This document shows positions 10,540 through 21,819 of a stretch of 64,000 bases of DNA, piece after piece. Source of the stretch: Triplophysa rosa (taxonomy: Eukaryota; Chordata; Actinopteri; Cypriniformes; Nemacheilidae); assembly GCF_024868665.1 (NCBI RefSeq), contig NC_079898.1:7956009-8020008 (forward strand), written 5' to 3'. The position numbers were made by a program, and so were the translations under genes. Each line of letters begins with the position of its first letter. The first letter of the stretch is position 1. The notes below the pieces were generated by a model. It did no database searches and was not told the origin of the DNA. It saw nothing but the letters and a program-made list of their open reading frames with translations.

Positions 10540-11511
10540 TTCTGCAGGTGGAACGGTATATAACGGTACCAAGTTCCTGGGGGTGCACATCAGTGAGGAT
10601 CTCTCCTTGACTAACAACACCGCAGCACTGGCCAAGAAAGCACAGCAGCGTCTCTACTTCCTCCGCAAACTGAGAAGAGCAAGATCCCCCACCCCCATCA
10701 TGTTCACTTTCTACAGAGGCACCATCGAGAGCCTTCTGACTAGCTGCATCACAGTGTGGTATGGCACCTGCAATGCGTCCTGCCGCAAGACCCTCCAAAG
10801 CATAGTGAGAGCAGCTGAGAAGATCATTGGTGTCTCTCTCCCTCCCTCCAGAACATCTATGGAACCCGTCTCCCCTAACACATAGCTTCTTCAGGCTGCT
10901 GCCATCAGGCAGGAGACTGCGGAGTCTCCAGGCCAGGACCCGCAGACTAAAGGAGAGCTTCATCCACCAGACAGTCAGGAGGCTTAACTCCCTCCCCACC
11001 CTGCCCCCAACCCCTCTCTTGTCCCATGCACCACTGAACTCTGACCACATCCGCAGGTCCTTCCAGTCCCAACCCCACCTCCCACAACATACACTGACCT
11101 ACACTAGGCACTTTATGCAACATTGGACTGCTCACTACCTCATTCAGCATCGGTCATCCCCTCTTCAACTACCTCTTCTGACAGGTTAAACAAAAGCCTG
11201 CTCTCTTTGTCAATTAAACAGACTAATAAGCTCTTTGCACTACCTCACATCTGCACTGTTGTATATTACACTAGTTTGTACTCCCTCTGCAATTACCTAT
11301 CTTCTTTTTCTTTTTTTAAATATCCTGCTTGTAAAGTTGTATTTTACATATATATAATAATCTGTATTTATCTGTATCTTTTTTAATATATTTTTATTCT
11401 GTGTTAGGTTATTTGTATGCACCATGGGTCTGAGAGTAACGCAAGTTCAATCCTCTATATGTATGTACTGTACATGTGGTAGAATTGACAATACAGCAGA
11501 CTTTGACTTGA
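10540..11511 (+). pseudogene. 3' end of a Rex1/L2-like LINE: RT C-terminus and 3' UTR
   Basis: Protein of the post-palm region is clear: NGTKFLGVHISEDLSLTNNT, AQQRLYFLRKLRRARSPTP, LLTSCITVWYGTCNASCRK and, after one frameshift near 10865, SFFRLLPSGRRLRSLQARTR and FIHQTVRRLNSLP. This is the segment downstream of the catalytic motifs. The untranslated end runs to AGACTTTGACTTGACTGATA near 11511, typical of LINE tails. The copy is 5'-truncated, as usual for LINE insertions, and the frameshift shows decay. It may be the same clade as 190-895. Confidence 0.8.
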
Positions 11512-12200
11512 CTGATAAAAGACAACAGGGTCACCATGTAAACAAACTGGTATTTAAAGGGTTAAAAGTCTAAAAATGAATGAATGTTTGATAGTTACGA
11601 TAAGAATTGATTCTAGTGGAAAAAAAAACCTCATTGAAAGTGTGATAAAATATGGATATATAATATTTTTAAGACCGTTTTTGGAAATGGACATTTTTGT
11701 CCATTTCGAGCCTAAGTGTGAGTTTTTTAAATTGATGTACAAGGGTTAAAGGCAGAGTAGATCATTTGGAAAATGCTAACGTCTGCCTGCTAGCAATACA
11801 ATCATACGATCCCTCCCTTTCGCGAATAACCATCCAAAGCCACGCCTCCTCCAAAACACATGAGCGCGAGCACAGACCAGAAGCTGTTGAATCAGTTCCA
11901 GTGAAGTCATGTCACATTCACCAGTGAGAAAACATTACAGCACAAAGTGAATTACATTACTACAATAACAAACATCTCCAGGTACCTGCTCTCTGTCCAC
12001 CATTGCCCCGCTGCCTGCACATTGCACATGATCGCGCTGATGACGTATGATATCTGCGTGAACAGGGTGCGCAGTGGGATGCAAAATACACTGACTGAAA
12101 ATGTACACATTATGTATCATTGCCCTCGGAACAAGGGCAATAATTGGTCCAACGTTTTTTGACCCAACACCTTTCACAGAAGATATACTGTATACTTATA
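11512..12200. other. No gene seen; MITE-like pieces
   Basis: It contains two AAGGGTTAAA words about 200 bp apart (near 11560 and 11745) and unidentified sequence with overlapping short frames on both strands at 11935-12177 that resemble no protein. Confidence 0.4.
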
Positions 12201-13770
12201 TAAAAAAGTAATTTCAGGCTGAAACCCACTTGTTGTTGTGTTAAACATCAGCAGTGTTAATGTGAGACATGTATTAACTTTCTATCTAATGGAACACAGG
12301 GGAAACCGGATCTGTCAATAACATTCTCAGCCGTCAGATAAGGTTCCCCCCGTAACAGACACTACATGTTACACATGACAGTATAATATTTTAAGGGGGT
12401 AATTTTGGGGCAGCATTTCTTGTGCCCAACTGCCAGGATTCTACCCCTTGAAGCACATAAAGTCAAAAATAATAAAGCTTAATGCATGCACACAAGCAAC
12501 ACTGCATATCTCAAAAAGCATTCATTCATAATGGCATAGACAGTTTAATGTTTCAAGGGAACACACATTACATGTTACACATGCCAGGATCATTTTCAAG
12601 GGGTAATCTTAGGGCAATATTTCCTTGTTTTCTCATTCAGTACAGGGTAAACTTATTTGACAGCAGCATTTTTAGTTTTTTAGGATACGTTCTTGTGCTG
12701 TGGTGGAAAATGTAGTGATTTGAAGCTGAAACTCGGACTCTTAAAACCACAGTAAGTAGGTTTACTTGCTGTGGTTTTAAAAATCTGCAGTGGTAATGTG
12801 AGATACGTATGAACTTTCTATCTAATCTAGGATAATATTGCTAAAAATAGGTAAAATTTCAAGGCCACATACATTACATGTTAAACATGACAGTATTATA
12901 ATTTAAGGGGGTAATTTTGGTGCAGCATTTATTGTGCCCAACTTCCAGGACTCTACCCCCTTAAGACTTATCCATGGATACTCATAATGTCAAAAACAAA
13001 GCTTAGCACATTAAACATTCGCAGCCGTCAGATAATGTTCCCCCTGCTATACCTGGCTTGTTGTGGTGTTAAAACTCTGCAGTGTTAACCATCTATCTAA
13101 GTATTAACTTTCTATGTAATGGAATACACGGGAACACAATATGACAGTAACATTCTCGACCGGCAGATAATGTTCCCCCTGCTATTTCTTGCAAATTTTA
13201 GCCTTCAAAGGCTCCACATTCAAATGGACCAGTGGCCCAGTGGTTAGCGCATTGGATTTGGGGGAAGCAGGTTGTTGGATTGAGGCCCAGTTTTCGTGTT
13301 TTCTCATTTACCTTATCTGAAAGCAACATTCTTAGATGTCAGGATAAGTTGACCAGCAGTGATTGAAAATGCAATAATTCGAAGCTGAAACTCTTGGAAC
13401 CTAGTTGCTGTGGTGTTAAAATTCTGCAGTGTTATCTATCTATCTAATGGAATACAGGGGAACACAATCTGACAGTAACATTCTCAGCCAGCAGAGAACG
13501 TTCCTTCTAATATTACTGGCCATTTTTAAACCTTCAAAGGCTCCACTTTCGAACCAACCCCAAAAGTCCTGTTAGTCCAGTGGTTAGTGCATTGGGTTTG
13601 TGGGGTGCAGGTTGGTGGATTGAGGCTGGCTTTCTTCTTTTTTTATATCATTCAATACAGGGGAAGCTTATCTGAATGCAACATTCCTAGTTGTCAGGTT
13701 AAGTTCTCCTGCTTTGATGGAAAATTAAGTGATTCCAGGCTGAATCTCTGAGAACATACTTGCGCTTTCG
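12200..13770. repeat. Dense block of the SINE/repeat family, several units
   Basis: At least three successive units repeat the same ordered words: GAAACTC...ACTTG, TGTTAA(AA)..CAGTGTTA, CTATCTAATGGAA(T/C)ACA, ACAGTAACATTCTC, CAGATAATGTTCCCCC, TTCAAAGGCTCCAC. Heads with box A occur at about 13228 (GGCCCAGTGGTTAGCGC) and 13572 (TAGTCCAGTGGTTAGTGC). It looks like an old tandem array of a unit of about 0.5-0.6 kb, or repeated SINE insertions into itself. Confidence 0.7.
12741..12780. repeat. Short hairpin
   Basis: TTAAAACCACAGTAAGTA pairs with TACTTGCTGTGGTTTTAA with one mismatch across a loop of a few bases. Confidence 0.7.
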
Positions 13771-13779
13771 AGGGCGGGC

Positions 13780-16118
13780 ATAACAGTACAGAGTCCTCCC
13801 TTTCGGTCTGTCCCTGTCCCCACGAGTCTTCACAAAGATCGTGGAAGCCGCCCTCACTACCCTCAGGGAGAGAGGTGTGCGGGTACTAAACTATCTCGAC
13901 GACTGGCTCATCTGGGCACACGCGCGAGATCTGTTGTGTACACACAGGGACCTAGTGCTCCGGCACCTAGATCGGTTGGGACCACAGGTCAACCGAGAAA
14001 AGAGCAAGCTCTCCCCTGTGCAGAGCATCCTCTTTCTCGGTATGGAACTCGACTCTGTCTCCATGACAGCGTGACTGACTCAGTGTTGAACTGCCTGAAA
14101 CACTTCAGGCAGTCAGCGGTCCCCCTGAAACATTCAGAGGCTCCTGGGCACATGGCATCCTCGGTGGGGGTGGTCCCCCTCGGGGTCGATGCACATGCGA
14201 CCGCTCCAACACTGGCTACAGAGATGGGTTCCCTGGAGAGCGTGGCACACCGGCAGCAGGCATATGGTCATCACGCCTTTCTGCCGACGCACCCTGACCC
14301 CTTGGTCTTCAATGACCTTTTTGCAGACAGGGTCCCCCCTAGGGCAGGGGCAAGGCACGTCGTGGTGATGATGGATGCCTCCCTGCAGGGTTGGGGTGCC
14401 GTGTGCAACGGGCACGCAGTGTCGGGGCGGTGGACGCGCCCCTGCCTGCGTTGGCATATCAACTGCCTAGAGTTGTTGGCTGTGCTACTTGCACTGAAGA
14501 GGTGGTAACCTCTCGTGCAGGGCAAGCACGTGCTGGTCCGGTCAGGACAGCACAGCTGCCGTGGCGTTATTAATCGTCAGGGTGGCATTCGCTTACGGCA
14601 GCTAACACGACTCGCCCGACTCCTCCTCCTCTGGAGTCAGCAGGTGATCAGCTCCCTGTGAGCCACACACATCCCAGGCGACCTGAACCAGACAGCTGAC
14701 GCACTCTCTCGTCAGTCGATGCCTCGCGGAGAGTGGCGACTCCATCCCCGCGCAGTCCAGCTCATATGGGAGCAGTTCGGCCAGGCGCAGGTGGACCTGT
14801 TGCCTCCCTGGACTCCTCCCATTTCCGCTTTGGTACTCCCTGACCGAGGACCCCTTGGCACGGATACCCTAGCACACAGCTGGCCGCAGGGTAAGCGAGT
14901 TACGCCTTCCCCCCAGTGAGCCTCATTGCACAGGTCTTGTGCAAGGCCAGGGAAGAGGAGCATCAAGTGGTACTAGTTACGCCCTATTGGCCTAACCGGA
15001 CTTGGTTCACGGAGCTAAGGCTCTTGACAACAACCCCCCCCGGCCGCTCCCCCTGGCAAAGGGCCTGCTTTCCCAGGGGAAGGGGCACGTTATGGCATCC
15101 CAGGCAGACCCTGGAACCTCCATGTCTGGACGGGACGAGGAGATCCTGAGTGGCCCACCCCCTACGGTGGTTGGGACATCACTCAGGTTAGGGCCTCGGC
15201 CACTAGGCGGCTATACGCCCATAAGTGGTGCCTCTTCTCGTCCTGGTGCTCTTCTCTGAGAGAAGATCCGCGGAGTTGCTCGATCGGGAAAGGCTGTCCC
15301 TTCCTCAAGAGAGACTGGAGAGTAACCTCTTCCCCCTCCACACTGGGAGTGTATGTAGCTGCTACGGCCGCTCATCACGACCCAGTTGCTGAGAAGCCTC
15401 TGGGACAGCACGACCTGGTCATTTGGTTCCTAAGGAGCGCGAGAAGGCTACCGCCTCGTGCGCGCTCCATACCCTCTTACGACCTAGGCGGCGGGCCTCA
15501 AGAGGCCCCCTCCTTCGAGCCCCTCGGAGCTGCCGCTCTTTCTCACCTCACGATAAACACGGCTCTCCTGATGGCGCTCACCTCCAAGAGGGTAGGGGAC
15601 CTACAAGCACTCTCCATGTCCACAGATTGCCTAGAACTCGGGCCCGGTGATTCTCACGTTATGCTGAGACCCCGGCCCGGCTACGTGCCCAAAGTTCCCA
15701 CCACTCCCCCTAGAGACCAGGTGGTGAACCTGCAGGCGCTCCCCACCGGGGAGGAAGACCCAACCCCATCCGTGTTGTGTCCAGTACGTGCACTGCGCCT
15801 CTACTTGGACCGCACGCAGAGCTTCAGAAGCTCTAAACAGCTCTTTGTCTGTTTTGGAGATCAGCAGAAGGGGAGGGCTGTCTCCAAACAGAGGCTGGCG
15901 CACTGGATCGTGGATGCCGTCGCTATGGCATACCGATCTCAAGATTGCCCCTGCCCGTTAGGAGTGAGGGCACACTCCTCATGGGCACTGGCTCAGGGCG
16001 CCTCTCTGGCAGGCATCTGCAGAGCTGGGGGTTGGGCTATGCCCAACACCTTCACGAGGTTCTAATACCTACGCGTGGAACCGGTGTCAGCCCGCGTCCT
16101 GCAGGGCAATGTGTAGGA
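13780..16118 (+). pseudogene. DIRS pol: reverse transcriptase, RNase H and tyrosine recombinase, decayed
   Basis: The RT palm is at 13800-14072: PFGLSLSPRVFTKIVEAALT, then the catalytic YLDDWLIWAH and NREKSKLSPVQSILFLGMEL. RNase H is at about 14340-14700 (VVMMDASLQGWGAVCNGH, INCLELLAVLLALKRW); a frameshift after it destroys the usual DNTAA segment. The tyrosine recombinase lies at 15500-16080: LTSKRVGDLQALSM with the first catalytic Arg, FVCFG, then GVRAHSSWALAQGAS and GWAMPNTFTRF. The usual spacing RAHSTRGxxSSWAL is shortened, which removes the HxxR arginine. The codon after RF, where the nucleophilic Tyr should stand, reads TAA. RT, RNase H and recombinase are therefore all inactive. Confidence 0.85.
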
Positions 16119-16865
16119 CCGGCAGCCGGTAGGGCGTACGCCTGCAAAAGCTCTTCCCCCTTCCTCTAGGGGGATCAGCGGCTATATTAAGCCTCTCTTC
16201 TTTCCCCACTGGGTAAAAAACAGGCATTCCATCCATCACTAAGCACCTTCCTGGGGGCACGCTGGGCAGAACAGCCCTGCCCCCTTAGGCCAGGGAACAG
16301 TTGAGTTATCTACCACATAGCTCTAACCGGACCTAGTGCTCCAGACGTGGTAACCCCCCCATGGGCGGTTCCGTCTGATGTATCCTCATGAATAGTTCCC
16401 ACCTCGGCAACCCATGACCTCCCTAGGTGGACTTCCACCTTGCGGCTAACTCCTTCAGTCCGCACATTTTCCCATGAGTTCTCCCCTGATGGTGAGACCA
16501 TGTGGTGTCTCCACTAATTCCTTCCTACGGTAGGTAGTGGTCTCTGTAGCGTGTTTCCCCCAGGGAGAATAATGCTTACCCAGTGGCCCTTACGGTGCTG
16601 GGCGGCTTCTCGCTGTTAGAGAATCAAGGCCTCCGCCCGTGACGGCCGGTGGCAGGGGCTTCCCACCTTTTCTTCAAGAGCTCTGGGACCCCCTACCTCT
16701 CCACTGGACGGTTACAATTTCGCGCTAGCACTCACGTCTGACTCGCCCAGGCCAGTCAGCGTCGCTCCGCTAGAGATTGTGACGCGGCACAGTGCTGTGG
16801 CGTTTTCCATAGGAACCCCATCTGTCGGCTCGACACAACGTCGAGAGACTGACAGAAAGGGAACG
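16119..16865 (+). other. DIRS 3' non-coding region
   Basis: Untranslated region between recombinase and terminal repeat. Its sequence recurs inverted at about 25800-26440 in the second DIRS copy (for example the CCATCCATCACTAAGCA word at about 16230). This places the two copies in the same family. Confidence 0.7.
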
Positions 16866-17189
16866 TCTTGGTTACGGATGTAACCTCAGTTCCCTGATGG
16901 AGGGAACGAGACGTTGTGTCCTTCTTGCCACAATGCTGGCTGCCTGCCGCAGCGGTCGAGGGATGCTCAGGCTCCTCAGACCAAAAGGTGCATGAATGCA
17001 GCACGCGTCTCCCTTTTATACCCAGATATCCGGGGGAGGAGTCCGGCATGCAAATTTCACTCGCCAATTTCATTGGCCTTTTCTAAACTAGTCAGAAGTT
17101 GATAGGTTCTCAAGAGCGAACCCCATCTGTCGGCTCGACACGTCTTGTTCCCTCCATCAGGGAACTGAGGTTACATCCGTAACCAAGAT
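16866..17189. repeat. DIRS terminal region with internal inverted repeats and TATA box
   Basis: GGTTACGGATGTAACCTCAG at about 16869-16915 is repeated inverted at 17140-17189, around a core with CCCTTTTATACCCAGATATC (TATA-like on the minus strand) and ACCCCATCTGTCGGCTCGAC in direct copies at about 16815 and 17120. The same arrangement stands at 25449-25765. In DIRS elements such regions serve as promoter and circularisation sequence; that role is known for the family, not shown here. Confidence 0.75.
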
Positions 17190-17989
17190 GTTTTCTTTGT
17201 AATGGAACACAGGGTGATGTTACACGCTGGAGAACCTACCCTGCTTCAGCATCCGCGAAACACGATACCCTCAGTCATAACCTCCTCATGGGTTACCGGA
17301 AATGCTAGGCTAAACCGTCAATATGCAAAAATACATAGTTACAGTTTAGAACCTAACTAGATATTCCCTGCTTGCAACGTTCCCTGCGGTGTGTGTTCAG
17401 AACTTGAACTTGTGACTATATCATGTATGTGTGTGAGGATGTATGGATACTAAGGGAGACCAACCAGAAAAGCTTGCTTACCTGGCGTCGGCGATCTTTC
17501 TCGGCCATCTGGATGAGCACAATCCTTGCTGCCTTGGAGCGGCTAGCCCTCACTTCTTCCTCACGAATCCACGTGCGATTTAGATGATAGCTCGCCGCGA
17601 CGATCACGGCGCAACGTTAAGTCCAAGTATACCAAAACAAAACAAAGAAAAAAAGAAACTCCCATCATTGGGAAAAGTAAGTCCCGGGGAAAGTCAATAG
17701 GGTTGTACTTCTAACAGCCGTAGAATCGACAGTCTCACGCCAGGCTGCACGCCGCCATTCTGTGCATACCACACTTTTGTTCTCTCTTTCTCTTCCACTG
17801 GTAGTTCACCTGTGACTCATTAATACATGTCTGGCCACACCGACCAGTCAGCGGCTCTCTTACGGTTCCCATATCAATATGTACTTTCCCTAACTTCCAC
17901 TAATCTCATAATAGTGAACATTATCTGACAGTTAGATTCTCAGATTACATTCTCCCTACTATAACTTGAAAAGTTTAGCCGTGTTACAC
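17190..17989. other. Mostly unassigned; remnants of the SINE family at both ends
   Basis: The left edge (17190-17215) and right edge (17900-17985, TTATCTGACAGTTAGATTCTC) are family remnants. Between them is a GC-richer stretch with a candidate minus-strand exon (next entry). Confidence 0.45.
17416..17610 (-). other. Candidate minus-strand 5' exon, unrecognised
   Basis: The minus strand is open from about 17607 and contains ATGGCCGAGAAAGATCGCCG just before CGCCAG|GTAAGC, a good splice donor near 17479. The peptide is basic and helical-looking (SRSKAARIVLIQMAEKDRRR). I do not recognise the family. CpG is more frequent here than in neighbouring DNA. It may be a 5' exon of a decayed gene or of a transposon. 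Confidence 0.3.
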
Positions 17990-18585
17990 TGTTACGGAAC
18001 CAGACTCAAGACACAAATGTAAGTGAAACCATGCAGGTAGGTTTATTAACAGGATGAGTTAAACAACAGCAGGTGAGTAGATATGAATAAAGTGTCTTAT
18101 AACTGGATGAATGATGATGCTTATGACTGCTTCTTTTACCAGATGTATTTCAAAACGTGTAGATTGGAGGAAGGAAGCAAGTAGTTAAGATCTCGCTAGG
18201 CAGACAAGAAACTCCCAGACAGTTGTTTTGAGCTTAGATGCAGCTGAACTCTACAGGACACTGGCCCTCCGGACCGACTGCGGAAACCCCTGCTGTAGGA
18301 CATCATTGGACCACTTTGGAAGTAGAAAGAGATCAGAGATTGACTGCTGGGCAGACCAAGGAAGCGAGTGTACTTCATATATACTTCAAGCAGCTCTATA
18401 TCCCACAATTCAACTTGATTGTGACGTCATGGCTGATGACGTTTAACTGTTGTACAATAGTTCCCAAACCTGTTCTTGGGGACCCACTGCTCTGCACATT
18501 TAGCATATCTGCCTTTACTGGCACCTTAATGAGCTGATGATTTGAGTCAGGTGTGTTAAGGGAGACATACAAAATGTGCATAACA
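17990..18585 (-). mobile_element. LTR-like segment containing a palindromic-MITE end
   Basis: Begins TGTTACGGAACCAG and ends GTGCATAACA, an inverted TGTTA..TAACA pair as in LTRs. The flanking 5-mers (TACAC and GTCCC) do not match, so no TSD supports it. The part 18455-18580 (TCTTGGGGACCCACTGCTCT, ATGATTTGAGTCAGGTGTG) resembles one end of a common fish palindromic DNA element. Confidence 0.35.
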
Positions 18586-18592
18586 GTCCCTC

Positions 18593-18860
18593 ACGGAACA
18601 AAATATATGGGAATATAGCTGCAAGCAGCGATACGGTCAACAAGAGCAAAAAAATAGAAAATTTGTGATGAAAAAGTGACAGGTCGAGAAGAATAGGTTA
18701 AAACAAACTCAAAACACACAATTTACACACAAGCACAGAACATGCCCACAGCTGGATTCGAACTGCTGACCCCAAAGACTCTACGTTAGGGACTTCCGAC
18801 ATCCGACGTCCCACAATAGGGCTGCTGAGCAAAGCTTATAGATGTGTAAGTAGCAATATG
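18593..18860 (-). mobile_element. SINE-like or short interspersed repeat fragment
   Basis: It starts CGGAACAAAATATATGGGAATATAGCTGCAAGCAGCGAT in pieces shared with the end of the 862-1235 repeat. The minus strand has a box-B-like AGTTCGAATCC at about 18755-18765, suggesting a tRNA-derived part. Box A is not convincing. Confidence 0.4.
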
Positions 18861-19125
18861 TAACAACAGAGGTGGACGAAGTACACAACTTCCTTACTTG
18901 AGTGAAAGTACAGATACTACTGGTCAAATATTACTCCACTACAAGTAAAAGTTGTAAAGACAGATTCTTACTTAAGTAAAAGTACAGAAGTACGTGCTTT
19001 TAAAAGTACTCAAGTATTAAAAGTAAATTTCCTTTATGTCAGTTGTGCATTGTTTTATTGTCGTATACCTTATGCCTCTGAAGCAGCCTACTGAATACAC
19101 TGAGTAGCTCACAGTATCAGTTGTA

Positions 19126-19236
19126 TTAAAGGAGTAGTTCACTTCAAAACTGGCCCCCATTGACTTTCCATAGTAATTTTTATTCCTACTATGGAAAGTC
19201 AATGGGGGCACATTTTGCAGTGAATAACTCCTTTAA
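19126..19236. mobile_element. Palindromic MITE (111 bp)
   Basis: TTAAAGGAGTAGTTCAC at the left mirrors GTGAATAACTCCTTTAA-like sequence at the right, and CCCCATTGACTTTCCATAG at the centre left pairs perfectly with CTATGGAAAGTCAATGGGG at the centre right. The whole can fold into one hairpin. It resembles the hairpin elements of the Angel type described in teleosts. Confidence 0.7.
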
Positions 19237-19728
19237 GAGCTTTATATGTTTAGCACATATGTGACCCTGGACCACAAAACCAGTCGTAAGTCGCACGAGT
19301 ATATTTCTGGCAATAGCCAATAATACATTCTTTGGGTCAAAATCATCGATTTTTCTTTTATGCCAAAAATCATTAGTATATTAAGTAAAGATCATGTTCC
19401 ATGAAGATATTTTGTAAATTTCCTACCGTAAATATCTACATTTTATTTTTGTGAGTGGATCCCTCAAAATCGCTAACAAAAATGGCCAGAAACATGCCTA
19501 TAAACTCCACTCGCTACTGTCCGCTCTATGAGAAATACCCATTCAAGTTTGGTATCTATGTAAAGCTTAGAGTTTCCGCTTTCAGGTTCATCTACTCTCT
19601 CCAATGTCATTACAGCGGTAAGCCAATAGAGAGTGTTAAAATAAACCTGTTTCTTCTTAGCAACGGCCTGCTACAGCGTCTCTGATTGGCTGGCTACTTC
19701 TTCACGTGCGCAGCGTACACAATTCGTC

Positions 19729-21678
19729 ATGATTACGGATTCTGAGATAGCGCGTTTGCTCAATCTAAACTCTAATGACAGCAATAATTTAACGAAACTA
19801 GTGAATGATTTTTTCGCAAATAATTGGGAAGATGATACAGAATGTCCAGAGACCGGCTTGACAAAAGAGGATGCCCTGGAAGACGACGAATTCGATCAAT
19901 GTTTGGATCACTTCGACTCCGTTATGGAAAATGACGCCATGAAGGAATACAAAGTTTTCACCATGGACTGTGAATTTGACCAGCTTGAATGGGAAAAGGC
20001 CTCAAAGTTCAGGTGAGTCAGTCACAACCATTCTTAAACGCCTTCTCTACAACAATTGTGGTTTTCATGAGTTGTTTATGTCACAGTTATGCCATTTTTG
20101 CTCTTACAAAATGTAAACAAAACATCATCTTAGCATGTAAGTCTGCCTCTGTGTATGATGATTCGTTGCCGTTGCCAGCTTATTTATTCAACAAAATGAC
20201 AGTGTTTTGTTTCCAGCTGTAATTGTCAGTACAATGATGGGCAGCCATGCCATCGCCTCTTCTCTCCAGAGGAAATGATGCATAGGAGAGCAGCCATGAG
20301 AGAATTGACATCCAGTTAGTATGCCAGGAGTAAAATGTATACTCATGAAAATTGTACAGATAGGTCACTGCCATGACAAATTTATAAATCGTCATGTACC
20401 TCTTGCTTGCTAAGATTTCAATCAGTTTAATCGGTTTTCTAACTGTTCCTTCTTAACAAGCATAATGTCAGGAATATAGAACAGAACAGAATAGATTTTT
20501 CATCATTGTCCAGTGAAAAACAATAAAATGCAATAATGTAAGCCGTTCTCTGGCAAAATCCAGATCCATAAAACGCAGTATTTTAGCTCATTTCAAAGTT
20601 GCCGTTTCATTTTAGGGGATCAAATGCTTATCCTCCTGGGGAAGATTTCGTGTTCAATTAACAACTCTGAGACCACAAACTCATCAAAAAGGAAGGAACA
20701 AATTCCCCGTCAGCGACAGCGCACCTTCTACTGGCTGGAAGGAAAGCAGTTATGCCGAGATACTTTCAAATTCCTGCACATGTAAGTAAACTAGCGAAGA
20801 CCCACCGCTTACAGTTTTGTGACAAAAAGTTAAATGCTGCTTTCAATCTCTAACCCCCCCACACACAAACAGGCACACACGCACACACACAGACATGCAG
20901 GAATTTAGTAATAGGGAACTCACACCTGCTCAACACTCCTATACAGGCCTGTCTTGCTCACACTGATACCCACACAGTGTTTACAGTGCTTTTGAAGCAA
21001 AACGATAGTGTAATATTTTATAGACACTTAAGATTTGCTTTACTGGGATGTACAAAGACATTCTGTGTGCAGAAGTTATTGAAAATCAGTTGTGTTGATC
21101 AGAATGTAATTTTTTTCCCAGGCTAAGCCAATATCACCTCACATGTCTGCTTTCACATTATAAAGAGAATGGAATTGAGCCGAAGGAAAAGAAGTCTGGT
21201 GGGAGAAAAAGCAATACACGATCATTTGAATTTGAAGATATACCAAGAGCTGTAAGGTTCCTGACAAATTATGCATCAGAAAATGTACTGGTCCTTCCTG
21301 GGAGGGTTCCGGGCTTCAAGAGGGATGACATACAGCTTCTTTCTTCATCTCACACAAAGGTTTCGGTCTACAACTGCTACAGGCAAGGTCTTGAAAATAC
21401 AGGTAAATAATTATTATAAAACTTGGAGCACAAACATTTCAAGCCTTTGGAATGTTTTAGAAAATAATTTGTTTAACCACAGTCTATTGGTTTGGTTTAT
21501 TTTATCTGGGTTCTTGTATTTGTTACTTTCAGGACACAGAATAATGGGAGACAGCAACATTTTAAAGCTTTGGAAGAAAGTCTGCCCTTTTATTATCACG
21601 GCCAAGCCAATGACGGATTTGTGTTGGGTTTGCCAGGAGAATAATAGTCTCATCTTCCGTAGTGACTTGACAGACTGA
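19729..21678 (+). CDS. Transposon-borne protein, five exons, 324 aa: N-terminal part of a fish/cnidarian transposase-like family
   Basis: Exons 19729-20012, 20217-20314, 20616-20781, 21122-21402 and 21533-21678 sum to 975 bases. They join without a stop, each with GT donor (GTGAGT, GTTAGT, GTAAGT, GTAAAT) and pyrimidine-rich AG acceptor, and codons split by introns are completed correctly. Residues 1-94 are acidic (ECPETGLTKEDALEDDEFDQ). About 95-127 hold a Cys cluster SCNCQYNDGQPCH. Then come QRTFYWLEGKQLCRDTFKFL, VLVLPGRVPGFKRDDIQLL and ITAKPMTDLCWVCQENN. These motifs occur in that order in large uncharacterised transposon proteins of fish and cnidarians. Those run on for several hundred residues, whereas this one stops at FRSDLTD. 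A truncated protein with DNA-binding part but no catalytic part is the likely product. It could also be only a well-kept relic. Confidence 0.72.
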
Positions 21679-21813
21679 TCGTAACTTTAGAATCCCTGAT
21701 TGAGAGCATATGTAAAATGTGAGAAAATGTGAAAAAGTCAAGTGTAAAATTTTATATGTTCCTGGTAAATTATTTTTATGAAATTTTATGTGTATAAAGG
21801 TTTAGTTGTGGTA

Positions 21814-21819
21814 AATAAA
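21814..21819 (+). promoter_or_regulatory. Polyadenylation signal of the transposon gene
   Basis: AATAAA stands 136 bases after the stop codon, within GTAAATAAATGGTGTAAG. It is in the right place and strand for the five-exon transcript. Confidence 0.5.

Larger units (their letters stand above)
13771..17189 (+). mobile_element. DIRS-type retrotransposon, 5'-truncated (RT-RNase H-tyrosine recombinase and 3' terminal region)
   Basis: The left border cuts into RT. The right border is the terminal repeat ending GGTTACATCCGTAACCAAGATG at 17189. Both flanks belong to the SINE-family block (ACATACTTG to the left, TAATGGAACACAGGG to the right), so this is an insertion into that block. Domain order RT, RNase H, tyrosine recombinase and inverted terminal repeats is diagnostic of DIRS elements, which use a recombinase instead of a DDE integrase. 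Confidence 0.88.
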
